Assembly: GCF_026151205.1 (NCBI RefSeq) | Contig: NC_087083.1 | Location: 1,116,001 to 1,180,000 of the forward strand | Source of the DNA: Bolinopsis microptera | Taxonomy: Eukaryota > Ctenophora > Tentaculata > Lobata > Bolinopsidae | DNA: 64,000 bases | Direction: 5' to 3' | Shown here: one piece after another, positions 22,701 to 35,468 of the stretch | Position numbering within the stretch: the stretch's first letter is position 1 | How the letters are laid out: each line of letters opens with the position of its first letter | Made by a program: the position numbers and the translations under genes | Notes under the pieces: generated by a model | What the model saw: the letters and a program-made list of their open reading frames with translations, nothing else | Told to the model about the DNA's origin: nothing | The model's database searches: none

Positions 22701-25700
22701 ACTGATAAATACAGACCCTACAAAGCTAAAGGTGACTAGAAAGTGGTCTCACGAAGACTGAAGAGTTCAATTTTATTATTTCATCATCAGCCACAATAAA
22801 AGAAGAAAACCTTTGTCTCTTAGACCACTATTTCCTTCCGTCTTTTAATGCTATTTTTATTTTTATTCCTTAAAAATTTTCCGCTTCAGAATTTTTATGA
22901 TTTATCCCAAGATTTGGCATTAAATTGACCATAATATATCAAATTTGACAAAATCGAACAGTGATCAATTTCAGCCAAGTGCGCGAGTTTTGACTCAACA
23001 TGGACGAACGTACGAACAGATCCAACACTACCAGTCACACACGGAGTAGAGATAACACTCACGTGTCCTAAAGACTACACCAACAAGGGAAGTGACAAAG
23101 CAACTTGTCAGGACGGAACTTTTGTCCCAACTGGTCAATCTCCTGATTGTGGTGGTGAGTTTAGTGTTGTCTATAAACCATATGATTGACGGACTTGCCT
23201 TTCAGAGAAAATTTTCCGCTTCAGAATTTTTATGATTTATCCCAAGATTTGGCATTAAATTGACCATAATATATCAAATTTGACAAAATCGAACAGTGAT
23301 CAATTTCAGCCAAGTGCGCGAGTTTTGACTCAACATGGACGAACGTACGAACAGATCCAACACTACCAGTTGCACACGGAGTAGAAATAACACTCATGTG
23401 TCCTGCAAACTACACCAACAAGGGATTTGACAAAGCAACTTGTCAGGACGGAACTTTTGTCCCAACTGGTCAATCTCCTGATTGTCGTGGTGAGTAAATA
23501 TTATGCGATAGATGATAATTTGCTGTTATGATTTCGATACTACTGAGAGTGAGACTGTTCAAAAATGTCGAGTACTGTTTAATTTCCAAAGTACACCATC
23601 AGTACACCATCGACTATGTATTTTAAGTGATCAAAAGTGCTGCTATAAAATGTAATATTTGATTTTAATGATTGCTATTTAAGAGAGTTGCAATAGACTA
23701 AAAGAAGAGTGGACAGCAATCAAGACAACGACACAGTTCCCAGTAGACGCAGGAACAGTGGTGGAAGTAACGTGTGCTGTCCCTGGAGCTCTCCAAGACG
23801 GAAGCAGTGAAGTGACCTGCACCCTGGGGACAGAATTCACTTTCTTAGAAGAACCATCCTGTTTTAGTCCAGGTATAACCTTACCCTTACCCTTACCCTC
23901 ACTCAGTACCCTTACACTCACCCAGTACCCTCACCCAGTACCCTCACCCAGTACCCTCACCCAGTACCCTCACCCAGTACCCTTACCCTTGCCCTTGCCC
24001 GAACACTAATCCTCCTCTCGTCTACAAATAACCAAGATATCATATTAACACACAGTCTAAAATTAGAAAAGGTTTTTAGCTGTGAACATCACCAAGATAA
24101 CAGAAACACAGATATTTGCTGACATGGTATATCGTGGTTAACAGGTGAATAAAACAACATCTTAAACTTCATTTTCAAATAAATTCATCGACATTTGCAG
24201 TCATTTTTTTAAATTTTAGGTTTTTTTCCTCCTAACACTTACTTCAACACATGCAGCTGTTTTTAACATGAATTAAAATACCCAAAAGAGTATTCCAATA
24301 ATTTACCAAACTTAGTTCTCATATAATTTTGCACTACTTTAACAGTTTAATAATTAATAGTGTGTATTTCAGATTATATCCAACTTTACGTCAGATGTGA
24401 GTATACAGTAAAAGTTTTTTTAAACAAGAAAAGTAATTTATAATGTGATATACACTCAGCTTCTTTAAATTACGATATTTCAATAGTTTCTTGATAAAAT
24501 CTTTCATGTTGACAGTCATTGCATCTGATTATGTTTGTATTTCACTTTGAATATTTCAGGGCAGTGTCACGGTGAAGAATTCCCTTCCCATCAGCCTATA
24601 TTCATGATATTGGTAACCTTATAATCACCCTTCAGCAGTTGTAACTTTGTAATAATACTCAACTAATGCAGTTTAAGTAAAAATTAACTATCAGAAAGGC
24701 GAACTGATTGATTTAAATCTTTCAAACTGTTAATACTGTTCGGTAATTTCAATTTTTATGTATTTCGGCGTAAATCTCTTTCACCTTTTCAGAAACAAAC
24801 GAAGCTCCAAACGCTACGAATGAGACTTCGATAATTATACTCAGCTCAAGCTCAACATCATTAAGAAGCATACTACTACTACTACTACTATGTCGGAGCT
24901 AAGTCCGATCTACGCCAGAAAACCCCTCATATATCCCTGTCCCGCATCAGGGTTCGCAGTTCCTCTTTAGAGTTTGTCCAACTTCCTTCAGTAACATAGA
25001 CAAGTAGCTTTGTCTTGGTCGGCCTTGCTGTGCTCTACCGTGCGTAGGTTCCCATAAGACTAAATCACAAAGAAGCATTATTCAATCAAAGAAGCATTAT
25101 TCGTTCAAACCCCCCCCCCCCCCACCCCCAGTCAAGGTCAGTGGTTCGAAATTAACATATTATTTCTTCGATGTTGTGATGATGATGAATAATTCGGAAA
25201 AGAATGCAATCTAGCAATTTTCTTATCATGATCCTTCATTAACTGGTATATTTATCTAAAATGTTTGAAGTTGCTCCACTGTATGAAATGCAGATTTTTA
25301 TAAGGAATTTATTTTTCAGTGTGTCAAGAATCAAGATATATACGATTAAGGCACAATTTCGGAGCTTAGAGACAGGATCTTACCAAGTAAGTTCCACATT
25401 AAATTTAACTCAATCTTATTTCACTTTCTGTAGCTTATATTACTAAAAAACCGTAAATTCTTAATCTGTGATTATATGCTCTTAGTGAATACTGAGTACT
25501 CTCGAGGAGTTCGCTATCTCAAATCCAGCACAACTTACTTTCAGCTTCTTTTACAATCTTTTATTATCCCTCCCTTCTCCGGGACCATTGTAGAGCGCTC
25601 TCTTATCATAGGCTTTACAAAATATCGCTCTCTAAGTCTAGGTTTAATCCAACGTTACATTAAAACTGCCTAGTTCCTGAATTTAAAAGCAGATTATTAG

Positions 25701-28700
25701 CCGCTTTCCAAGAAAATCTCCGAGAAAGAAACAAAGGCTCATGACATAAACAGGAGCAAAGGTCCCCTAAAATTTGGTGCAGCATCTTTTATTCAAAACC
25801 CGGTTTCTAATGCGCATTGACCAGGTCTCATACAGGGAGGTTTTATGACTACTCCAAGGCGGGCGGCGGCAAGTAAGGGATCAGTCAGGAGGGTAGGGTA
25901 GGGTATTGTGATTTCTTAACGGTTTACACTTCACACTTACTACCAGTGAGTAGTGTACTGAGAGTTAGTAGATTATTGTGGTGAGGGGGGAGGGGAACAA
26001 ATATTTGGCGAAAGTAATATGTGAATGATTATTGATTATGCTCAATTGGTTCTGATTTTTCTGTAAAAAGCAATAAAGTAGCTTTATGAAGCCAGACTTT
26101 TAAAAACGTGTGCAGATTAAGAAAGTCTTGGAAAAGGATGACTTAGTTAACGAGTATAGAGCACGTGTCATGCATGTATCTGGTATCATGAAATAAGGTC
26201 AAAGCAAATAAATTTATAAGCTAGATATTAACCTACGGAGCATCAACTCCGAAAAAGTTTGCAAGAGCGCAAAAAATGGCCCATTATTATTAAGGATCCA
26301 CAATTTATAAGGCAAATATGCTCGGAATGTGTATTTAACAACAGATTCCCTCTACTTTTTACACTAACACACTGCAGCTCATGACTTGTTTTTGGATTTA
26401 ATGTATCGTTATCTCAGGACGGCTATAAAAAGCGTACGGAGGGAAGGAGTGTCCTTGAGAATTATCTTGGGATGTTAGGAAATTCCTGAACTTGGGGCTG
26501 TTAAGAGATTATTCCGTAAGTTCCCATTCTGGACGCCTTCCTATTTATTTTCAGCGATACGTTTTTATCTCTTCAAACATGTTCATTTTGTTCAGTATAT
26601 ATACTCAAAGTAATCATATGTATCACATTATCTAATTTGTGTATCGTTCAGGATGACGAAGAGTTGATACTACCTAAATTTCTTTACCCAGTGAGGACAA
26701 TGAAAATGTAAGTAAACATCTTAAATCCGATTATAGGTCCTTTTTGCTGACAGGAATGTTGGTAGTTTTGGAATGTTGGTAGTTTTGGTAGTGTAGACAA
26801 AAATTTAATATTTAAAAAATTGAAGATGGCCTGAATTTCTAATTTCAACAAAAAACTATTTAATTGTATCGATAAATTTTTAATCGTAGTTAATTATTCA
26901 AATCCACCGCAAGTATATATTGCTTGAACCACTCCTTTTATTATCTGCACCAAGACCTTAAACTAGAAAATACTAGAACATTCCTTTATCCTAGACTCTA
27001 CTATAGTTCAACGTTTCTTAAACTAGTGTAGGTTCAATGCTGTGTTATAGCAGTAATAAAAGTGAATCTAATCGCAGACTAATGTTCGCTTATCTGGTAA
27101 ATGTTGCTTGTAAAGAACAAAGAGTGATATTGGGGGAGAGAAAGAGGGAGGGAGAGGGGGGGACCAGAATATAGGGTGCCTAAATTTACAGCTTTACAGT
27201 GCCATAAAGGGGCCTATCCCAGGCCCCTTTATGGCACTGTAAACTGAATGCTATGTTTAGAACACAGTTTTTTGTCTGACAACCACAAGGATTTCAAATC
27301 ATGTACAAAAGTCGCTATATCATTGTAAATGTGAATTGTCTTATTTGAGAAAATACTACCATATGGTCTTTCAGAGCGCTTCAAAAAAGAAGATCAGATC
27401 TGCAAACGAATCACGATTTTGAGAGAGAAGATTCAACATGTGATTTCAGTAAAAACTCTAGAACACTATTTATACAATATGACAGGATAGAACACTATTC
27501 ATGAAATCGAGGGGTGTGACTTACGATTTTAATTCTAAGATCGATATTGGATATTCACTGTTTTTCGAAATAAACATCTATGTGATGGTAGCTGTACTGA
27601 GATAAGAAATGTATTGATAAATCAATAAATAAAACATTTTAACATATACTTGTATGACTATGACAAGAAATTTGCCAAACAATTTACGAGGCGATAATGT
27701 TATGATAGTGATACACTTTCAAGATCATTTTAATTATATCCAGTTTACGATTGGTGACGTTTTGACGTTATCTTAAGACCTGAACATTTTGGGATTTGAT
27801 AAGTGTTTGGGGCTGTTATTCAGTTATTTCGCTTTTTTAATCTAGATTTGTCTCGTTTATGAAGAAGGAGTGCAACCCATTCATTTGACAGATTCATAAA
27901 TCCTGTTACCAAAAAACAAAAACAAATTTGAAAGTTTTCTTTTACAACAATTTCTTTTGTTTGAGTTTGTTATTCTCCATACTTCATGTAATCTAGGCTT
28001 TGAAGATAATAACTAATATAAATTAGATACTGTTACTGATTCAATGTTGAAATGAACATAATCTGCATTGGAATGTTGGTCGCAGGCAATGTATCTATCA
28101 TTGAGAAGTAAATTCCACTGCCGTAAAGTTACTCAAAAATTGAATTCAATGTATATTTCCAAATTAGGTCTTATATTATTATTAGTCGAGATCACGGTCG
28201 AGCAACTCTTAAACTAAATTGCGAGTGCATGCTAAGTATCGAGTTGAAATTGAGGAAGAGATCTTTTCTGATGGTTTGTTCACTGCTTCTTCTTACGGGT
28301 CACAGACAATGTGAATCTCACATAATGTATAGTATAAACTTCGAGAAGGTTCGAAGTAGGACCGTAGTAAGAATGTGACCTTTAACTATTTGATTTTGTT
28401 AATTTTACCCCGGGTTAGTATAGTTTATGTATAATCCTAACGCTGCTGAAAATAAGCAGGTCTTTAAAGGTCTGTTTAGTTGCACGGCTCCAATCAGTTA
28501 ACGAGTGGAATCTGGAGCCGCATAACCGTACCCTATACATATAACTTAATCAAATTTGTACCAAAGTTAAACAGTGTAAGCAGCTTGGTAGTTCACTATC
28601 TCATATACGGGTATAAACGTGAGCACTACGAATCTTAACAGGGTAACCTAATAAGTATCTCAGAAAAAAGGAAATAATCTCAGAAAATCCGTCTACTCGT

Positions 28701-31700
28701 TCCAGGAAACGTTACGCCACTGTTTGGAAGCTCGTGCTCTGTTTAATCAGACTTTTCACTAAATTCTGTCAATCACAGCAGGTATAAAATACACATCAAG
28801 CTACACGTTATCAGCTACAGTGGACAGAGTTAAGGGTGAACTGCCTCCGTTTCAAAGAGGGGCAAGTCTTTAATTTCTCCTCTCCGACACTAGTCAGATT
28901 TTGACCTCAGAAAACTAAATTAAGTCGACCTCGGATAAATTAATTTAGTGTAACTTATTCTTGGGGGGTAGGAAGCTCAATCTTCTCAATCTCAATTTTG
29001 GAAAAATCGTGTTTCAGAATTGAGAAAATTGAGAAAATTGAGAAAATTGAAAAATGGACATCTTTATCTCTCCAAGTAACTAAATCATACACGAGCTAAA
29101 TGTATGATGAAAACATGTTTCAAACTTATTACTGTGAAATGATTAATTATCTTATATTTGAGTTTGATCCTTTTGAACAGCTGCTGAGCAATAAAACGCA
29201 TGCATAATATTAAATAGTAGAAATGATTAGGTAAAATATGATCAAAGTAATCATCACGTGAACGACCCATGGTTTTGCTAAAGGGGACAGATATGATTGT
29301 TAGTAGGTAATGTATAAGGGGGAGATAACATTTTTTTTGTTTTTTGTTTTTTTCAAAAATTTACTTTAACCATAACAGAAAAAACAAAAAATTCATTTTG
29401 AGCTATTTCGAAGGAAATAGTAACTAGTAAAGGTTGAGACTAGCTAGAGGTCTGTGGTCACCGATGGAGATGGCATTTTTCGATATTAGGGTTTTACAGC
29501 CCGGAGCCAAATCCAACACTAATCAAGACACCCCAGAAAAGTTGTACAGTAAGCATGAGAGAGAGAAAGAAAGGAAATATGGAGACCGCTGTGTAAAGAT
29601 TGAAAAAGGAACCTGCAATGGTCTTGTATTCTCTACCAACGGAGGTATGAGCCCACAGGCTACCATGTTCCTTAAAAGAGTAGCAACACTTCTGGCAGCC
29701 AAGACCAGCCGGGACAAAAGCCTCATCATGGCGAATCTAAGACGTCGTTTGAGGTTTGAGCTACTTAAAACAGTTTTGATAGCAGTGAGAGGACACAGAG
29801 GACGGTATTATGAGAAAGCAATACCTGTTGACGAACTCGACCTCAATCTTGCACACACCACCAATGATGAAGACTGGGGTGATGATGTTGATGAGGAAGA
29901 TGAGGAAGATGATGAAGTTGAGAATGAGGTTGAGAATGTAGAGGGAGAGCTTTTAGAAGAGTGAGCTGAATAGAAGACAAGATTCTATTCCATTTTATTG
30001 ATTATTATATTTATTGAAATAAAGATGTAATATCCATTACTCCAGGAGTGATGACAAGATATATAAAAAAGTAAAGGTTGAGACAGCCCTGTTACACAAA
30101 TATATCATTAATATAATTTTCAGAGAGATTTCAGGGCTCATGTTTGTTTTTGTCCGTTCGATTTTGTCCGTTTTTAGAAAATGAGGAGGAGTACTGAGAA
30201 GGAAGACGGCACTGAGGAGGACTGAGGAGGAGGAAGACTGAGGAGGAGGAGGAGGTGGAAGTGGAGGAGGACTGAGTAGGAAGAAGAGGAGGAGGACAAT
30301 GAGGACTGTGGAGAAGGAGGACTGAGGAGAAGGAAGAGGAGGAGGAGGACTGAGGAGAAGGGGGAGGACTGAGGAGGATGAGGACTGGGGAGGAGGAGGA
30401 CTGAGGAGGACCGAGTATAAGTAGTAGGATGAGGATTGAGGAGGAGGAAGAGGAGGAAGAGGACAGAGGAAGAGTAGAACTGACAATGTGTCTTACATAC
30501 AAGGACTGAGGAGGAGGAGGACTAAAGAAGAGGAGGACCGAGGAGGAGGATGAGTAGGAGGACTGAAGAGGGGGAGGAGGAGGACTGAGAAAGACTGAGG
30601 ATGAGGATTGAGGAGGAGGAAGAGGAAGAGAAGGGAGAGAACTGAAGAAGAGTAGAGCTGAGAATGTGTCGCACATACAAGGACAGAGGAGGAGGAGGAC
30701 AGAAGAAGAGGAGAACCATGGAATAGATTGAGGAGGAGGAGGCCTGGGGAGGAGGAGGATGAATAGGAAGAGGAGGAGGATGAGTAGGAGGACCGAAGAG
30801 GGGGGGGGGGAGGAGGAGGAGGACTGAGAAAGACTGAGGAGGAGGATGAGGATTGAGGCCTGAGGAGGAGAAGGAGGAAGAGAAGGGGAAGAACTGAAGA
30901 AGAGTAGAACCGAGAATGTGCCGTACATACAATTACTGAGGAGGAAGAGGATGACTGAGGAAGAGGAGGACTGAGTAAGAGGTAAAGGAGGAGGAGAACT
31001 GGTGAGGAGGAGGATGAAGAGGAAGAGGAGGAGGACTGAGAAAGACTGAGAAAGACTGAGGAGGAGAATGAGGATTGAGGACTGAGGAGGAGAAGGGGGA
31101 AGAGAAGGGAGAAAACTGAATGTGTCGTACATACAAGGACTGAGGAGGAAGAGGATGACTGAAGAGGAGGAGGACTGAGGAAGAGGAGGACTGAGGAATA
31201 AGTGGAGGAGGAGGAGAACTGGGGAGGAGGAGGATAAAGAGGAAAAGAAGGACGGAATGGAACTGAGGAGGACGAACACTGAGGAGGATCACTAGGACTG
31301 AAAAGGAAGAGGACTGAGGAGGAAAAGGAGGAGAAGGAGAATGACTGAGGAGAAGGAGGACTGAGGAGGAAGAGGATGAGGATGGGGAGGAAGGGGACTG
31401 AGAACGATGACTGAGGAGGAAGAGGACTGAGGAGGGGGACTGAGGAGGAGGACTTAGGAGGAGGAGGACTGAGAAAGAGGAAGGGGAGGAGGGGAAAGGA
31501 GGAAGCATCTACATGTTATTTCCGTAACAGTTTTTGTCCGTTTATGATCATTTACGTCTGTTTCTGTCCGTTTTTGAGGAGGAGGAGGATGAAGGTGGGG
31601 ATAAGGAGGACTGAGAATGTACTGTACAGTCTTGTGCAAGGACTGAGAAGGACTGAGGAGGAGGAGGATGCGTAGGAGGACTGGAGAGGAGGAGGTTGAG

Positions 31701-34700
31701 AAGGTCTGAGGAAAAAGATGACTGAGGAGTAGGGGGAAGAGGTAGAGGAGGACTGAGGAGAAGGAGGACTGATAAAGAGGAGGATGAGGAGGAGGATGAG
31801 TAGGAGGACTGAGAAGGACGATAAGGAGGAGGAGAAATGAGGAGGAGGAGAAATGAGAAGGAGGAGGAGGAGGAGGAGGTGGAGGAGGAGGACTGAGGAG
31901 GAGGGGGAAGAGGTTGAGGAGGACTGATAAAGAGGAGGATGAGGAGGAGGATGAGTAGGAGGACTGAGAAGGACGATAAGGAGGAGGAGAAATGAAGAGG
32001 AGGAGGAGGAGGAGGAGGAGGAGGATGAGGAGGAGAAGGAGGAGGAGGAGGAGGAGGAGGAGGAGGAGGAGGAGGAGGAGGAGGGATGGAGGATCTAAAT
32101 GTTATTATCGTAACAGTTTTTGTCCGTTTTAGTCCGTTTTGATGAGGATGGGGAGAAGGAGGACTGAGAAGGTATTGTACATGTGATGACTGAGGAGGAC
32201 TGAGGGGAGGAGGATGCGTAGGATGAAGAGGAGGAGGTTGAAGAGGACTGTGAAGATGAGGAAGATGATGAAGTTGAGAATGAGGTTGAGAATGTAGAGG
32301 GAGAGCTTTTAGAAGAGTGAGCTGAATAGAAGACAAGATTCTATTCCATTTTATTGATTATTATATTTATTGAAATAAAGATGTAATATCCATTACTCCA
32401 GGAGTGATGACAAGATATATAAAAAAGTAAAGGTTGAGACAGCCCTGTTACACAAATATATCATTAATATAATTTTCAGAGAGATTTCAGGGCTCATGTT
32501 TGTTTTTGTCCGTTCGATTTTGTCCGTTTTTAGAAAATGAGGAGGAGTACTGAGAAGGAAGACGGCACTGAGGAGGACTGAGGAGGAGGAAGACTGAGGA
32601 GGAGGAGGAGGTGGAAGTGGAGGAGGACTGAGTAGGAAGAAGAGGAGGAGGACAATGAGGACTGTGGAGAAGGAGGACTGAGGAGAAGGAAGAGGAGGAG
32701 GAGGACTGAGGAGAAGGGGGAGGACTGAGGAGGATGAGGACTGGGGAGGAGGAGGACTGAGGAGGACCGAGTATAAGTAGTAGGATGAGGATTGAGGAGG
32801 AGGAAGAGGAGGAAGAGGACAGAGGAAGAGTAGAACTGACAATGTGTCTTACATACAAGGACTGAGGAGGAGGAGGACTAAAGAAGAGGAGGACCGAGGA
32901 GGAGGATGAGTAGGAGGACTGAAGAGGGGGAGGAGGAGGACTGAGAAAGACTGAGGATGAGGATTGAGGAGGAGGAAGAGGAAGAGAAGGGAGAGAACTG
33001 AAGAAGAGTAGAGCTGAGAATGTGTCGCACATACAAGGACAGAGGAGGAGGAGGACAGAAGAAGAGGAGAACCATGGAATAGATTGAGGAGGAGGAGGCC
33101 TGGGGAGGAGGAGGATGAATAGGAAGAGGAGGAGGATGAGTAGGAGGACCGAAGAGGGGGGGGGGGGGGGAGGAGGAGGAGGACTGAGAAAGACTGAGGA
33201 GGAGGATGAGGATTGAGGCCTGAGGAGGAGAAGGAGGAAGAGAAGGGGAAGAACTGAAGAAGAGTAGAACCGAGAATGTGCCGTACATACAATTACTGAG
33301 GAGGAAGAGGATGACTGAGGAAGAGGAGGACTGAGTAAGAGGTAAAGGAGGAGGAGAACTGGTGAGGAGGAGGATGAAGAGGAAGAGGAGGAGGATGAGT
33401 AGGAGGACCGAAGAGGAGAAGGAGGAGGACTGAGAAAGACTGAGAAAGACTGAGGAGGAGAATGAGGATTGAGGACTGAGGAGGAGAAGGGGGAAGAGAA
33501 GGGAGAAAACTGAATGTGTCGTACATACAAGGACTGAGGAGGAAGAGGATGACTGAAGAGGAGGAGGACTGAGGAAGAGGAGGACTGAGGAATAAGTGGA
33601 GGAGGAGGAGAACTGGGGAGGAGGAGGATAAAGAGGAAAAGAAGGACGGAATGGAACTGAGGAGGACGAACACTGAGGAGGATCACTAGGACTGAAAAGG
33701 AAGAGGACTGAGGAGGAAAAGGAGGAGAAGGAGAATGACTGAGGAGAAGGAGGACTGAGGAGGAAGAGGATGAGGATGGGGAGGAAGGGGACTGAGAACG
33801 ATGACTGAGGAGGAAGAGGACTGAGGAGGGGGACTGAGGAGGAGGACTTAGGAGGAGGAGGACTGAGAAAGAGGAAGGGGAGGAGGGGAAAGGAGGAAGC
33901 ATCTACATGTTATTTCCGTAACAGTTTTTGTCCGTTTATGATCATTTACGTCTGTTTCTGTCCGTTTTTGAGGAGGAGGAGGATGAAGGTGGGGATAAGG
34001 AGGACTGAGAATGTACTGTACAGTCTTGTGCAAGGACTGAGAAGGACTGAGGAGGAGGAGGATGCGTAGGAGGACTGGAGAGGAGGAGGTTGAGAAGGTC
34101 TGAGGAAAAAGATGACTGAGGAGTAGGGGGAAGAGGTAGAGGAGGACTGAGGAGAAGGAGGACTGATAAAGAGGAGGATGAGGAGGAGGATGAGTAGGAG
34201 GACTGAGAAGGACGATAAGGAGGAGGAGAAATGAGGAGGAGGAGAAATGAGAAGGAGGAGGAGGAGGAGGAGGTGGAGGAGGAGGACTGAGGAGGAGGGG
34301 GAAGAGGTTGAGGAGGACTGATAAAGAGGAGGATGAGGAGGAGGATGAGTAGGAGGACTGAGAAGGACGATAAGGAGGAGGAGAAATGAAGAGGAGGAGG
34401 AGGAGGAGGAGGAGGAGGATGAGGAGGAGAAGGATGAGGAGGAGGAGGAGGAGGAGGAGGAGGAGGAGGAGGAGGAGGGATGGAGGATCTAAATGTTATT
34501 ATCGTAACAGTTTTTGTCCGTTTTAGTCCGTTTTGATGAGGATGGGGAGAAGGAGGACTGAGAAGGTATTGTACATGTGATGACTGAGGAGGACTGAGGG
34601 GAGGAGGATGCGTAGGATGAAGAGGAGGAGGTTGAAGAGGACTGTGAAGAGAAGGACTGAGGAGGATGGGGAGAAGGAGGAGGAGGAGTAGGATGAGGAG

Positions 34701-35433
34701 GAAAATGAGAAGGAGGAAGTCGATTTACGTCCGTTTCTGTCCGTTTTTTGAGGAGGAAGAGGAGGATGAGGGTGGGGAGAAGGAAGACTGAGAATGTACT
34801 GTACATGCGAGGACTGAGGAGGAAGAGGAAAAGTAGGAGGACTGGAGAGGAGGAGGTTGAGAAGGTCTGAGGAAAAGAAGGACTGAGGAGGAAGGGGAAG
34901 AGGTTGAGGAGGACTGATAAAGAGGAGGATGGGGAGGAGGATGAGTAGGAGGACTGAGAAGGACGATAAGGAGGAGGAGAAATGAAGAGGAGGAGGAGGA
35001 GGAGGAGGAGGAGGATGAGGAGGAGAAGGAGGAGGAGGAGGAGGAGGAGGAGGAGGAGGAGGAGGAGGAGGGATGGCCGATGGAGGATCTAAATGTTATT
35101 ATCGTAACAGTTTTTGTCCGTTTTAGTCCGTTTTGATGAGGATGGGGAGAAGGAGGACTGAGAAGGTATTGTACATGTGATGACTGAGGAGGACTGAGGG
35201 GAGGAGGATGCGTAGGACTGAAGAGGAGGAGGTTGAAGAGGACTGTGAAGAGAAGGACTGAGGAGGATGGGGAGAAGGAGGAGGAGGATGAGGAGGAAAA
35301 TGAGAAGGAGGAAGAGGAAGGGGAGGAGGAGGAGGATGAGGAGGAAGATGAGAAGGAGGAGGAGGAGGAGGAGGAGGATGAGAAGGAGGAGGAAGAGGAG
35401 GTGGAAGAGGAGGAGGAGGAGGAGGAAGAGGAG

Positions 35434-35468
<35 letters not shown>

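Noticed and set aside
24373-24612. Two small candidate exons (24373-24396 and 24560-24612) after the CCP exons
   Set aside because: They have splice-like edges, but the second leaves phase 0, which does not fit the terminal exon at 24793, and neither has recognisable protein character.
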